Of a stretch of 64,000 nucleotides of DNA, positions 58,023 through 64,000 are shown one piece after another. How positions within the stretch are numbered: the stretch's first letter is position 1; each line of letters starts with the position of its first letter. A model generated the notes under the pieces. It was not told the origin of the DNA. It searched no databases and was given only the letters and a program-made list of their open reading frames with translations. A program made the translations under genes and the position numbers. This DNA comes from Pyxidicoccus caerfyrddinensis (lineage in GTDB: Bacteria; Myxococcota; Myxococcia; Myxococcales; Myxococcaceae), in contig NZ_JAAIYA010000029.1 of the NCBI RefSeq assembly GCF_010894405.1, positions 62,001 to 126,000 on the forward strand. Reading direction: 5' to 3'.

Positions 58023-58750
58023 GCGGCTTCGTCGACCTGCACTGCCACCTGCTGCCCGGGGTGGATGACGGCGCCCGCTCCCTCGAGGATGCGCTGGAGA
58101 TGGCGCGCGCCCTGGTCGACCTCGGCTTCTCCACCGTCGCCCCCAGCCCCCACGCCCGTCCCGAGTACGCCCCCGTCGACGTGGTGGACGCGAAGCGCGC
58201 GGAGCTGGCCGCCGCCCTGGAGCGCGAGCGCATCCCCCTGACGTTGGGCCGCAACGCGGAGAACGTGCTCGACGACGCCTTCCTGCGCGGCCTGGGCACC
58301 CCGTCCGCGCGCACGCTGGGCCCCGGGCGCTACGCGCTGGTGGAGTTGCCCTACACCGCCCCCGTGCCGGCCCTCCCGGACATCCTCTTCCGCATTCGGA
58401 CCAAGGGCGTGGTGCCGCTCCTGGCGCACCCCGAGCGCTGCCTGGAGTTCGAGCGCAAGGGCCGCGCGGCGGAGGCCGTCCGGGCCGGGGCGCTGCTCCA
58501 GCTCGACGTGGGGGCGCTCACCGGCCGCTATGGCCCCATGCCGAAGAAGCTCGCCCGGGCCTTCCTGGAGGATGGCCTGTACGCGGTGGCCGCCACGGAC
58601 CTGCACGCACCTGTAGGAGCCCGGGACTGGGTGGGCCGCTCTCTGGCGGAGCTGCGGAGCAGGGCAGGGGAGCAGGCCTTCGGCCGGCTCATGCGCGACA
58701 CCCCGTCCCGGCTGCTCGCGGGAGAGTCGCTGGAGTCCGACCCGGACTGA
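58019..58750 (+). CDS. CpsB/CapC-type PHP-fold protein-tyrosine phosphatase
   Basis: 243-aa metal-dependent phosphatase of the polymerase-and-histidinol-phosphatase (PHP) fold. Metal ligands are visible in order: DLHCHLLPGVDDGA, then SPHARPEY, HPERC and AATDLHAP. In Gram-positive bacteria CpsB dephosphorylates the BY-kinase controlling capsule export. Myxobacteria use BY-kinases for exopolysaccharide and spore coat, but none is encoded nearby, so the partner is unknown. The start is GTG at 58019, overlapping the yacG stop. A multi-pass LPG-synthase-type gene follows 17 bp later, so yacG-cpsB-flippase is probably one transcript. Confidence 0.85.
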   Translation: MSGFVDLHCHLLPGVDDGARSLEDALEMARALVDLGFSTVAPSPHARPEYAPVDVVDAKRAELAAALERERIPLTLGRNAENVLDDAFLRGLGTPSARTLGPGRYALVELPYTAPVPALPDILFRIRTKGVVPLLAHPERCLEFERKGRAAEAVRAGALLQLDVGALTGRYGPMPKKLARAFLEDGLYAVAATDLHAPVGARDWVGRSLAELRSRAGEQAFGRLMRDTPSRLLAGESLESDPD

Positions 58751-58767
58751 CGGTATACCCGGCCGCC

Positions 58768-59835
58768 GTGAAACGCGCCGTCAAGCTGCTGGCCAGTCTG
58801 CTGGTCACCTTTCTCTTCATGTGGTGGGCCTTCCGTGACACGGACTGGGCCACCCAGGTTGCCAGCCTCAAGGCGGCCAACTACGCGTGGGTGGTGCCGT
58901 ACTTCGGCTGCCTCCTCGTCATCCACCTGCTCCGCACGCTGCGGTGGGGGTGCCTGCTGTCGGGCCTGGAGAAGGTGCCCTTCCGCAAGCTCAACGAGGC
59001 CTCCGGCATCGGCTTCATGATGCTGCTGGTGCTGCCCTTCCGCCTGGGCGAGTTCGCCCGGCCCTTCCTCATCGCGCAGCGCAGCTCCATCCGCCGCAGC
59101 GCCGCCATGACGTCCGTGGTGCTGGAGCGCATCGTCGACGGCCTCTTCGTCGCGGCGATGATGCGCGGGCTGCTCTTCTTCGTGCCCACCGAGACGCCCG
59201 AGGTCCGCTACGTCAAGTGGGGCTCCTGGGTGCTGTTCGGCGTGTTCGGCGGCGGGCTCGCGTTCCTCCTCTTCGGCCTCTGGCAGCAGGAGCGCACGGT
59301 GCGGCTGGTGCGCGCCACGGTGGGCCGCTTCGCCCCGGGCGTGGCCCACAAGGTCGCGGACATCGTCGACACCTTCGTCGGCGCCATGCGGCAGCTCCCC
59401 AACGGAAAGCAGATCGCGCTCTTCTTCCTCTACACGGCGCTGTACTGGGGCGTGAATGGGTTCGGCATGGCCCTGCTCGCCAACGCCTTCGACTGCTCGG
59501 GCGCGGCGGCGGGCACGGCCTGCCAGCCGATGACCCTGTCCTTCTTCCAGGCCTACGTCGTGCTCGGCGTGCTGGTAGTGGGACTGATGATTCCGGCGGC
59601 GCCAGGGATGATGGGCACCTTCCAGGCCGCCACCAAGGTGGGCCTCGGCCTCTTCCTCCCTGCGGCGGTGGTGAACGCCAGCGGGCTCGCCTACGCCAAC
59701 GTCATGTGGCTGTGCCAGACGGTGCAGCAGGTGGCGGTGGGCCTCATCCTGCTCTCCGTTGGCCACCTGTCCTTCAAGGACATCGCCGGCAAGCTGGACG
59801 ACAAGGAAGGCGAGGCCACGGCGCCCTCCGCCTGA
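58768..59835 (+). CDS. Lysylphosphatidylglycerol-synthase-type (UPF0104/flippase-like) membrane protein
   Basis: 355-aa integral membrane protein with about eight hydrophobic segments. It matches the LPG_synthase_TM family through FRDTDWATQVASLKAANYAW, the loop LRTLRWGCLLSGLEKVPFRK, and RLGEFARPFLIAQRSSI with the conserved GE(F/Y)xRP, followed by VVLERIVDGLF. The family lacks the aminoacyl-transferase domain and is thought to translocate lipids or lipid-linked sugars. The start is GTG at 58768. The transcript ends at the perfect hairpin 59837-59860. Confidence 0.87.
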   Translation: MKRAVKLLASLLVTFLFMWWAFRDTDWATQVASLKAANYAWVVPYFGCLLVIHLLRTLRWGCLLSGLEKVPFRKLNEASGIGFMMLLVLPFRLGEFARPFLIAQRSSIRRSAAMTSVVLERIVDGLFVAAMMRGLLFFVPTETPEVRYVKWGSWVLFGVFGGGLAFLLFGLWQQERTVRLVRATVGRFAPGVAHKVADIVDTFVGAMRQLPNGKQIALFFLYTALYWGVNGFGMALLANAFDCSGAAAGTACQPMTLSFFQAYVVLGVLVVGLMIPAAPGMMGTFQAATKVGLGLFLPAAVVNASGLAYANVMWLCQTVQQVAVGLILLSVGHLSFKDIAGKLDDKEGEATAPSA

Positions 59836-59836
59836 T

Positions 59837-59860
59837 GGCCCCGTGAAACGCCACGGGGCC
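59837..59860. terminator. Bidirectional hairpin terminator
   Basis: Nine-base perfect inverted repeat GGCCCCGTG (59837-59845) and CACGGGGCC (59852-59860), loop AAACGC, directly after the stop of the LPG-type gene and before the end of the convergent lipoprotein gene. Confidence 0.8.
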
Positions 59861-59908
59861 GCGGCGAACCTTCGCGCGCGGCCCCGGGAGTCTCGAAACG
59901 AAGCGTGA

Positions 59909-60376
59909 CTACGGCGCTGGCGTGGTGGCCTGCTCGGACTTCTCGGGCGCCGCTTCCTTGCCCGTCACCATGCCCTTCACCTTCTTCACGGCGGCGGACG
60001 GGTCGATGTTGCCCTTGTAGGTGCCGAAGGGCGTTTCGATTTCCTGCTCGCGCTTCTCCTTGGACGCGTAGCCCTCGGGCGCGCAGAGCGCCCTCGAGGT
60101 GTCGCGCACGGAGACGATGGGCGTGTCCACCGAGGCGGTGTCCTCGGAGGTGGCCTTGGAGACCAGCTTGTCCTCGCGCATGAGCACGCAGCGGTCCTCG
60201 CCGTAGTACCAGGCGGTGGACTTGTCGGGGAACTCCTGCGCGCGCGAGGGGCCGTTGCCCATCGCCTCGACGACCTGCTGGGACGACATGCCGGGGTAGA
60301 GCTTGTCGAAGCCACCCGAGGTCGCACAGCCGGCGGAGGCGAAGGCCAGGGCGGCCGTCAGGAAGGGAAGACGCAT
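59909..60376 (-). CDS. BamE/SmpA-like small lipoprotein
   Basis: 155-aa predicted lipoprotein. The signal sequence ends in ASAGC (Cys near residue 18). The mature part begins with FDKLYPGMSSQQVVEAMG, resembling the BamE/SmpA/OmlA motif (LxxGMTxxxVxxxLG), followed by TAWYYGEDRCVLM, a strand pattern of that fold. BamE is part of the outer-membrane protein assembly machine; similar folds occur in other lipoproteins, so this is not necessarily BamE itself. The C-terminal third (YKGNIDPSAAVKKVKGMVTG) is extra. It stands alone. The start ATG at 60376 is preceded by AGGAGCC. Confidence 0.78.
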   Translation of the reverse strand: MRLPFLTAALAFASAGCATSGGFDKLYPGMSSQQVVEAMGNGPSRAQEFPDKSTAWYYGEDRCVLMREDKLVSKATSEDTASVDTPIVSVRDTSRALCAPEGYASKEKREQEIETPFGTYKGNIDPSAAVKKVKGMVTGKEAAPEKSEQATTPAP

Positions 60377-60460
60377 GGGGTGTGGGGGCTCCTGTGAGAG
60401 GGAGTCCCCAGCGTACCCCGGCTCACGGACCGGCCTCCAGGGAGGGGCCGGCCTCGGGGA

Positions 60461-60631
60461 CTACAGCTCCTGGTCGAGCCAGCGGACGATGGCGTCGCGG
60501 ATGGAGGCCGGCCGCTCGGCGGCCAGGCGGGTGCGCGGGGTGCGCACGGCGTCCGAGTCGCGCACGAGCGCGGCGGGCGCGGGCTCACGGGTGCGCGGCG
60601 ACGAGCGGGGCGCGAGGGCGACGGCGCTCAT
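60461..60631 (-). CDS. Small protein coupled to RHH regulator (56 aa)
   Basis: 56-aa reading frame that starts inside the stop codon of the ribbon-helix-helix gene (ATGA overlap at 60628-60631). The N-terminal ~40 residues are Ala/Arg/Pro-rich and unstructured (RSSPRTREPAPAALVRDSDA). The last 14 residues form an amphipathic helix (SIRDAIVRWLDQEL). The coupling, high third-position GC and a clean stop support a real gene. I do not recognise a family. By position it could be a toxin, co-regulator or adaptor for the RHH protein, but nothing in the sequence proves a toxin. Confidence 0.55.
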   Translation of the reverse strand: MSAVALAPRSSPRTREPAPAALVRDSDAVRTPRTRLAAERPASIRDAIVRWLDQEL

Positions 60632-60885
60632 GACTGGCCTTCCTCCTTGGCGGCGCCGCGGCCGTACTTGCCGAGCAGGTCCTCCACCGCCTCGCGGAGG
60701 TACTCGCTCTGGTGGATGCGGGTGCGCCGGGCCAGCTCGCGGAGCTTCTGGACCTGCTCCTCCGGCACCAGGACGTGGGTGGAGACGATGTCGGCCTCGG
60801 GGCCGCGCGCGTCGACTTGCGCCTCGGCGGCCGCCGGCGACGATGGAGCCTCGGGGCTCAGGGGGCTGGCGCTTCCATCCTGCAT
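60628..60885 (-). CDS. Ribbon-helix-helix (CopG-like) DNA-binding protein
   Basis: 85-aa protein. The first ~38 residues are a Pro/Ser/Ala-rich acidic leader. Residues about 40-75 match the ribbon-helix-helix fold: strand STHVLVPEEQVQKLRELARR, then helices RIHQSEYLREAVEDLLGKY. Such proteins bind operator DNA as dimers and often autoregulate, as antitoxins or metabolic repressors. ATG at 60885 follows GGAGGAAG. A 180-bp divergent region to the TonB receptor holds palindromes that are candidate operators. The downstream 56-aa gene overlaps its stop, so the two are made together. Confidence 0.75.
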   Translation of the reverse strand: MQDGSASPLSPEAPSSPAAAEAQVDARGPEADIVSTHVLVPEEQVQKLRELARRTRIHQSEYLREAVEDLLGKYGRGAAKEEGQS

Positions 60886-60925
60886 CGGACTTCCTCCGGG
60901 CGTGGCTGCTACAGGCCGCTACCGA

Positions 60926-60990
60926 CCTGTCCGCGGCATTAGGCGGGCGGTCCGGACTTCCGTCAAAAAAAGCGTCGGAAGGCGGACAGG
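60926..60990. promoter_or_regulatory. Nested inverted repeats and palindrome between RHH and TonB-receptor genes
   Basis: CCTGTCCGC (60926-60934) pairs exactly with GCGGACAGG (60982-60990). Immediately inside the right arm, CTTCCG (60957-60962) pairs with CGGAAG (60976-60981) around a loop containing seven consecutive A's, rare in this GC-rich DNA. GTCCGGAC (60950-60957) is a perfect palindrome. Together these could be operators for the RHH protein or a structured leader of the receptor mRNA. Confidence 0.45.
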
Positions 60991-61065
60991 GTGCGGGTGC
61001 GACCGCGGCGTGGCGGGGGCGTCTTCCCTTGCACGGAACCGCTGTAGGAGACTCCCGCCCCCTCT

Positions 61066-63315
61066 ATGCACCTTCGTCCCTTCGTCCTGATGGCGTGCTG
61101 TGCCCTGTCCGGCGCGCCCCTTGCCACGGCCCGCGCGCAACAGTCCCCCGCAGCGGAGCCTCCCGCCGCGCCGGATGACGCACAGTCCCCCGGCACCCCG
61201 GAGGCCCCCGCGCGGGACGCCGCCACCGAGCAAGAGACGGACGTGGAGCCGGTCATTCCCCAGACGGTGGTGACGGCCACGCGGAGTCCCCAGTCGACAG
61301 CCAGTCAGCCTCGCGCCATGTCGGTCGTGACGCGCGAGGACCTGTCGCACCGGCCCGCGCGCACCACGCCCGAGGCGCTCTTCGAGGCAGAGGGCGTCTT
61401 CCTCCAGAAGACGAACCACGGCGGCGGCGCGCCCATCATCCGTGGCCTGTACGGGCAGCACGTGCTGCTGCTGGTGGACGGCGTGCGGCTGAACAACGGC
61501 ACGGTGCGCTCGGGGCCCAACCAGTACCTCAACACGGTGGACCCATTCCTCGTGGAGCAGCTGGAGGTGGTGCGCGGGCCGGGCTCGGTGCTGTACGGCT
61601 CGGACGCGCTGGGCGGCGTCGTCAACGTGCGCACCTTCTGGCCGCGCTTCGCGTCGGAGGCCGAGCCCATCGGCGCCGTGCGCGCGATGGCGGGCAGCGC
61701 GGACACGAGCCTCCAGGGACACCTGCGCGCGGGCGTGTCGCTCCAGGACACCGCGGTGGCCGGCGCCTTCTCGCTGCGCGACTTCAACGACCTACGCGGC
61801 GGAGACCGCGTGGGCGTGCAGCGGTACACGGGCTACCAGGAGGGGGACGCGGCGCTGAAGGTGCGCCAGCGCCTGCGGCCGGGGCTCCAGCTGTACCTCC
61901 AGTACCAGGGCGTGCGGCAGTCGGACGCGCCGCGCTTGGACCGCTCGGTGCCGGGAGACTTCCGGCGCTTCAGCGACCAGGTGCGCGACTTCGGGCACGC
62001 GCGGCTGGAGCAGACGGGCACGGGCTGGCTGCGGCGCGGCGCGGTGGAGTTCAGTGTGACGCGGCAGGGTGAGCAGGTGGACCGCTTCCGCGTGTCGCGC
62101 GACAGGTTGGAGCGGGACGACGTGGACGTGTGGACGGTGGGCATGCGCGCGGAGGGCGAAGCGCCGCCGGTGTCCGCGCTGCCTGGCGCGCCGGTGCCCC
62201 TCTTCGGGGCGGAGGTCTTCCACGACAAGGCGTCGAGTTCCTTCGGCCGCAGCGCACTGTCCGAAGCCGAGCTGGACTTCTCGCCCCGGCCGGAGGACGC
62301 GCGCTACCCGGGGGAGCCCACGGCGCTGGCGGCCGGAGTCTTCGGCCTGCTGTCGAGCGACGTGGCGCGGCCGTTCTCGTACCACGCGGGCCTGCGGGCG
62401 CAGCTGCACCGCGTGTCGCTGCCCGAGGACGGGCGGCTCGCGGCGCTGTTCCCCGACGCGAGCGTCCCGCTGCCGGTGCTGCCCGCCACCACGCAGACCG
62501 CGGTGGGCCTGGCCGGTGAATTGGGCGTGCGGCAGCGGGTGGTGGAGGGCGTCTCGGTGTTGGTGAACCTGGGCTCGGGGTTCCGGGCGCCGAACATCGA
62601 CGACTACCTGCGGCTGGGCGCGGAGGGCCCGGGCTACCTCGTTCCCGGAAGGGATCTGCACCCCGAGCAGTCGTATACGGCCGAGGTGGGCACGCGCGTG
62701 GACCGGGGCCCGGTGGGCGCGCAGGTCTTCTATGCCTTCACGGTGGTGGACGGGCTGGTGGGCAACGTCCCGACGCTGCTGGACGGGCAGGAGTTCAATC
62801 CGGATGGGTTGCCGTACCTCACGCGGCAGAACCGCGAGCGAGCGGTCATCCACGCGCTGGAGGCCGCGGTGTCCGTGAAGGTGCTGCCGTCGGTGACGCT
62901 GGCGACGCACGCCACGTACACGCACACGCAGCAGAAGCGCAGGGACCTCACGGCGGAGGGCGAGCCGCTCATCCTCGAACCGCTGTCCCGCACGCCGCCG
63001 CTCAACGGGCTGGTGCGCGCGACGTGGGAGCCATGGGGGTTCCTCTTCCTGGAGGGTTCCGCGCGCTGGGCGCTGGCGCAGGATGCCTTCTCCGCGGCGG
63101 ACCTGCTGGACATCCGCACCTGCGCGGAGGTGCCGGACTGCGCGCGCACGCCGGGCTTCATCGTCTTCAGCGCGAGGGCGGGAGCGAAGCTGGGCAAGCG
63201 CCTGTCCGCGGCGCTCACGCTGCAGAACCTGTTTGATGCGACGTACCGCACCCATGGTTCCGGCGTGGATGAGCCGGGCCGCTCCGCGGTGCTCGCCCTG
63301 GAGGCCTCGCTGTGA
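61066..63315 (+). CDS. TonB-dependent outer-membrane receptor
   Basis: 749-aa receptor for uptake of a scarce ligand such as a siderophore, metal complex or cobalamin. The signal peptide ends near ATARAQ. A Pro/Glu-rich spacer leads to a TonB-box-like segment (QTVVTATRSPQ). The plug domain (about 85-190) has PIIRGLYGQHVLLLVDGVRL and EVVRGPGSVLYGSDALGGVV. The 22-strand barrel follows, with the usual PxxYNNLGSGFRAPNID-type segment at GSGFRAPNIDDYL and an end in SAVLALEASL. The ligand cannot be named. Its regulator may be the divergent RHH protein. The next gene, a Cys-rich lipoprotein, overlaps its stop (TGATG), suggesting joint function. Confidence 0.92.
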   Translation: MHLRPFVLMACCALSGAPLATARAQQSPAAEPPAAPDDAQSPGTPEAPARDAATEQETDVEPVIPQTVVTATRSPQSTASQPRAMSVVTREDLSHRPARTTPEALFEAEGVFLQKTNHGGGAPIIRGLYGQHVLLLVDGVRLNNGTVRSGPNQYLNTVDPFLVEQLEVVRGPGSVLYGSDALGGVVNVRTFWPRFASEAEPIGAVRAMAGSADTSLQGHLRAGVSLQDTAVAGAFSLRDFNDLRGGDRVGVQRYTGYQEGDAALKVRQRLRPGLQLYLQYQGVRQSDAPRLDRSVPGDFRRFSDQVRDFGHARLEQTGTGWLRRGAVEFSVTRQGEQVDRFRVSRDRLERDDVDVWTVGMRAEGEAPPVSALPGAPVPLFGAEVFHDKASSSFGRSALSEAELDFSPRPEDARYPGEPTALAAGVFGLLSSDVARPFSYHAGLRAQLHRVSLPEDGRLAALFPDASVPLPVLPATTQTAVGLAGELGVRQRVVEGVSVLVNLGSGFRAPNIDDYLRLGAEGPGYLVPGRDLHPEQSYTAEVGTRVDRGPVGAQVFYAFTVVDGLVGNVPTLLDGQEFNPDGLPYLTRQNRERAVIHALEAAVSVKVLPSVTLATHATYTHTQQKRRDLTAEGEPLILEPLSRTPPLNGLVRATWEPWGFLFLEGSARWALAQDAFSAADLLDIRTCAEVPDCARTPGFIVFSARAGAKLGKRLSAALTLQNLFDATYRTHGSGVDEPGRSAVLALEASL

Positions 63316-63695
63316 TGCGCCGGATGGTGATGTCGTGGCTGTGCGTGGTGGTGCTGAACCTGGGCTGCGCGGAGGGGCTGGGAGATTGGTGTGACGCGCA
63401 GACGGCGTGCCCGGATGACCTGGTGTGCAGCTTCCCCAGCGGGGACGACGGCCCGGCGCCCCGAGGCATCTGTGACTACCCGCTGCGCGCCGAAGGCGAG
63501 GAGTGCACGGTGGCCGCCGAGTGCGAGGAGGCACTGACCTGCTCCAGCCACTTCACCCCGGGGGACCGGTACGGGACGTGCGTGAAGCAGCGCGCGGACG
63601 GTGAGGTGTGCTTCGAGGACCGCGACTGCGAGAGCGGCACCTGCGCCGGAGCTTCGGGCACCGCGCTGGACGGCGTCTGCGCGGTAGCGGACTGA
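63315..63695 (+). CDS. Cysteine-rich lipoprotein coupled to TonB receptor
   Basis: 126-aa predicted lipoprotein. The signal sequence ends LNLGC (Cys near residue 18). The mature part has twelve or so cysteines in regularly spaced pairs (DWCDAQTACPDDLVC, EECTVAAECEEALTC, EVCFEDRDCESGTC). This is the pattern of small disulfide-stabilised modules (Dickkopf/EGF-like) common in myxobacterial surface lipoproteins. The ATG at 63315 overlaps the TonB-receptor stop; a GTG one codon upstream is also possible. It may sit on the cell surface next to the receptor and help bind ligand, an inference from coupling only. Confidence 0.8.
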   Translation: MRRMVMSWLCVVVLNLGCAEGLGDWCDAQTACPDDLVCSFPSGDDGPAPRGICDYPLRAEGEECTVAAECEEALTCSSHFTPGDRYGTCVKQRADGEVCFEDRDCESGTCAGASGTALDGVCAVAD

Positions 63696-63728
63696 GCAGC
63701 AGGGCACTGCATGTGGCGCCCATGGAGC

Positions 63729-64000
63729 TCAGTGCCGCATGGGCGCGGAGGCCAGGCGCAGGTACACCATGCCGCCGACGGGGAGCGTTGCGCCGTACAC
63801 GTCGCGCAGCTGCTCCGGCACGGGGTTGACGCTCACGCGTGCGCCGACCCCGGGAACGAAGTCCCCCCACGTGCCCAGGTTGCGCAGGTAGCCCACTGAC
63901 AGCCCCACGGTGTCGAAGGTGGAGCCGTGGAAGGACTCGGCGAGGACCAGGTCGTGGTCCGTCTTCTCCACGTACTCCGCGCGCCCGAAGAGGACATTGC
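63729..64000 (-). CDS. C-terminal part of an outer-membrane beta-barrel protein (5' end outside the window)
   Basis: About 90 residues are visible and the frame stays open to the window edge (reading NVLFGRAEYVEKTDHDLVL near the cut). The alternating strands and the phrases TVGLSVGYLRNLGTWGDFVPGVGARVSV and GGMVYLRLASAPMRH fit the last strands of an outer-membrane barrel. The start is not in the window, so length and family are unknown. The gene converges with the Cys-rich lipoprotein. The short region between them contains GCGCCCAT (63716-63723), complementary to 63739-63746, a weak terminator candidate. Confidence 0.65.
   Translation of the reverse strand, partial: NVLFGRAEYVEKTDHDLVLAESFHGSTFDTVGLSVGYLRNLGTWGDFVPGVGARVSVNPVPEQLRDVYGATLPVGGMVYLRLASAPMRH

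Overview
This is about 64 kb of very GC-rich chromosome with strong G/C preference at third codon positions. It almost certainly comes from a fruiting myxobacterium (Myxococcus, Corallococcus or Pyxidicoccus). The reasons are: a RomR polarity regulator with its proline-rich linker and Asp53, an encapsulin cargo protein with the M. xanthus-type targeting tail, two proteins with MYXO-CTERM sorting tails, many hybrid histidine kinases, a Ser/Thr pseudokinase, and a LexA operator that fits the myxobacterial consensus. From memory, the order encC - GGDEF - CheW-like - romR - valS ... lexA follows the M. xanthus chromosome. I saw no rRNA, tRNA, CRISPR array, insertion sequence or phage.

Layout. 1-9.5 kb: encapsulin cargo (encC), a response-regulator diguanylate cyclase, a CheW-like protein, romR, valS with an unusual basic tail, nadC, a lipoprotein. 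9.6-15 kb: a large secreted beta-helix/beta-propeller protein, a multi-pass membrane protein, a relic of a Ser/Thr kinase. 15-22.5 kb: secreted alkaline-phosphatase-type hydrolase, then housekeeping genes (thioesterase, glpX, RatA/COQ10-like, ADP-ribosylglycohydrolase-like, eno, surE). 22.5-28 kb: envelope genes (LysM/M23 lipoprotein, a small lipoprotein/partner pair resembling a decayed Sit-type toxin-immunity cassette, a CsgG/TolB-like protein, a TPR lipoprotein, an MBL-fold hydrolase). 28-34 kb: lexA, divergent from two histidine kinases, with LexA boxes between them. 34-46 kb: a FecR protein, then a probable GEMM-I cyclic-dinucleotide riboswitch with its own promoter ahead of four large secreted genes (propeller/MYXO-CTERM, Ig-like, outer-membrane barrel, 1,034-aa Ig-like/MYXO-CTERM). 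46-56 kb: signalling genes (receiver-DUF4388, MshEN protein, hybrid kinase, pseudokinase, HtrA, receiver-HATPase). 56-60 kb: agmatinase family, quinone oxidoreductase, yacG, CpsB-type phosphatase, LPG-synthase-type membrane protein, BamE-like lipoprotein. 60-64 kb: a ribbon-helix-helix protein with a translationally coupled 56-aa partner, divergent from a TonB-dependent receptor and lipoprotein; the window cuts an outer-membrane protein gene.

How it fits together. The most exciting unit is the 35-45.7 kb locus. A sigma70-like promoter and a GEMM-I aptamer precede four tightly packed secreted or outer-membrane genes, two with myxosortase signals. This suggests a surface apparatus switched by c-di-GMP or cGAMP. 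A complete diguanylate cyclase with an intact I-site is encoded in the window next to the polarity regulator RomR. Convergent gene pairs are often separated by perfect GC-rich inverted repeats, which probably act as bidirectional terminators.
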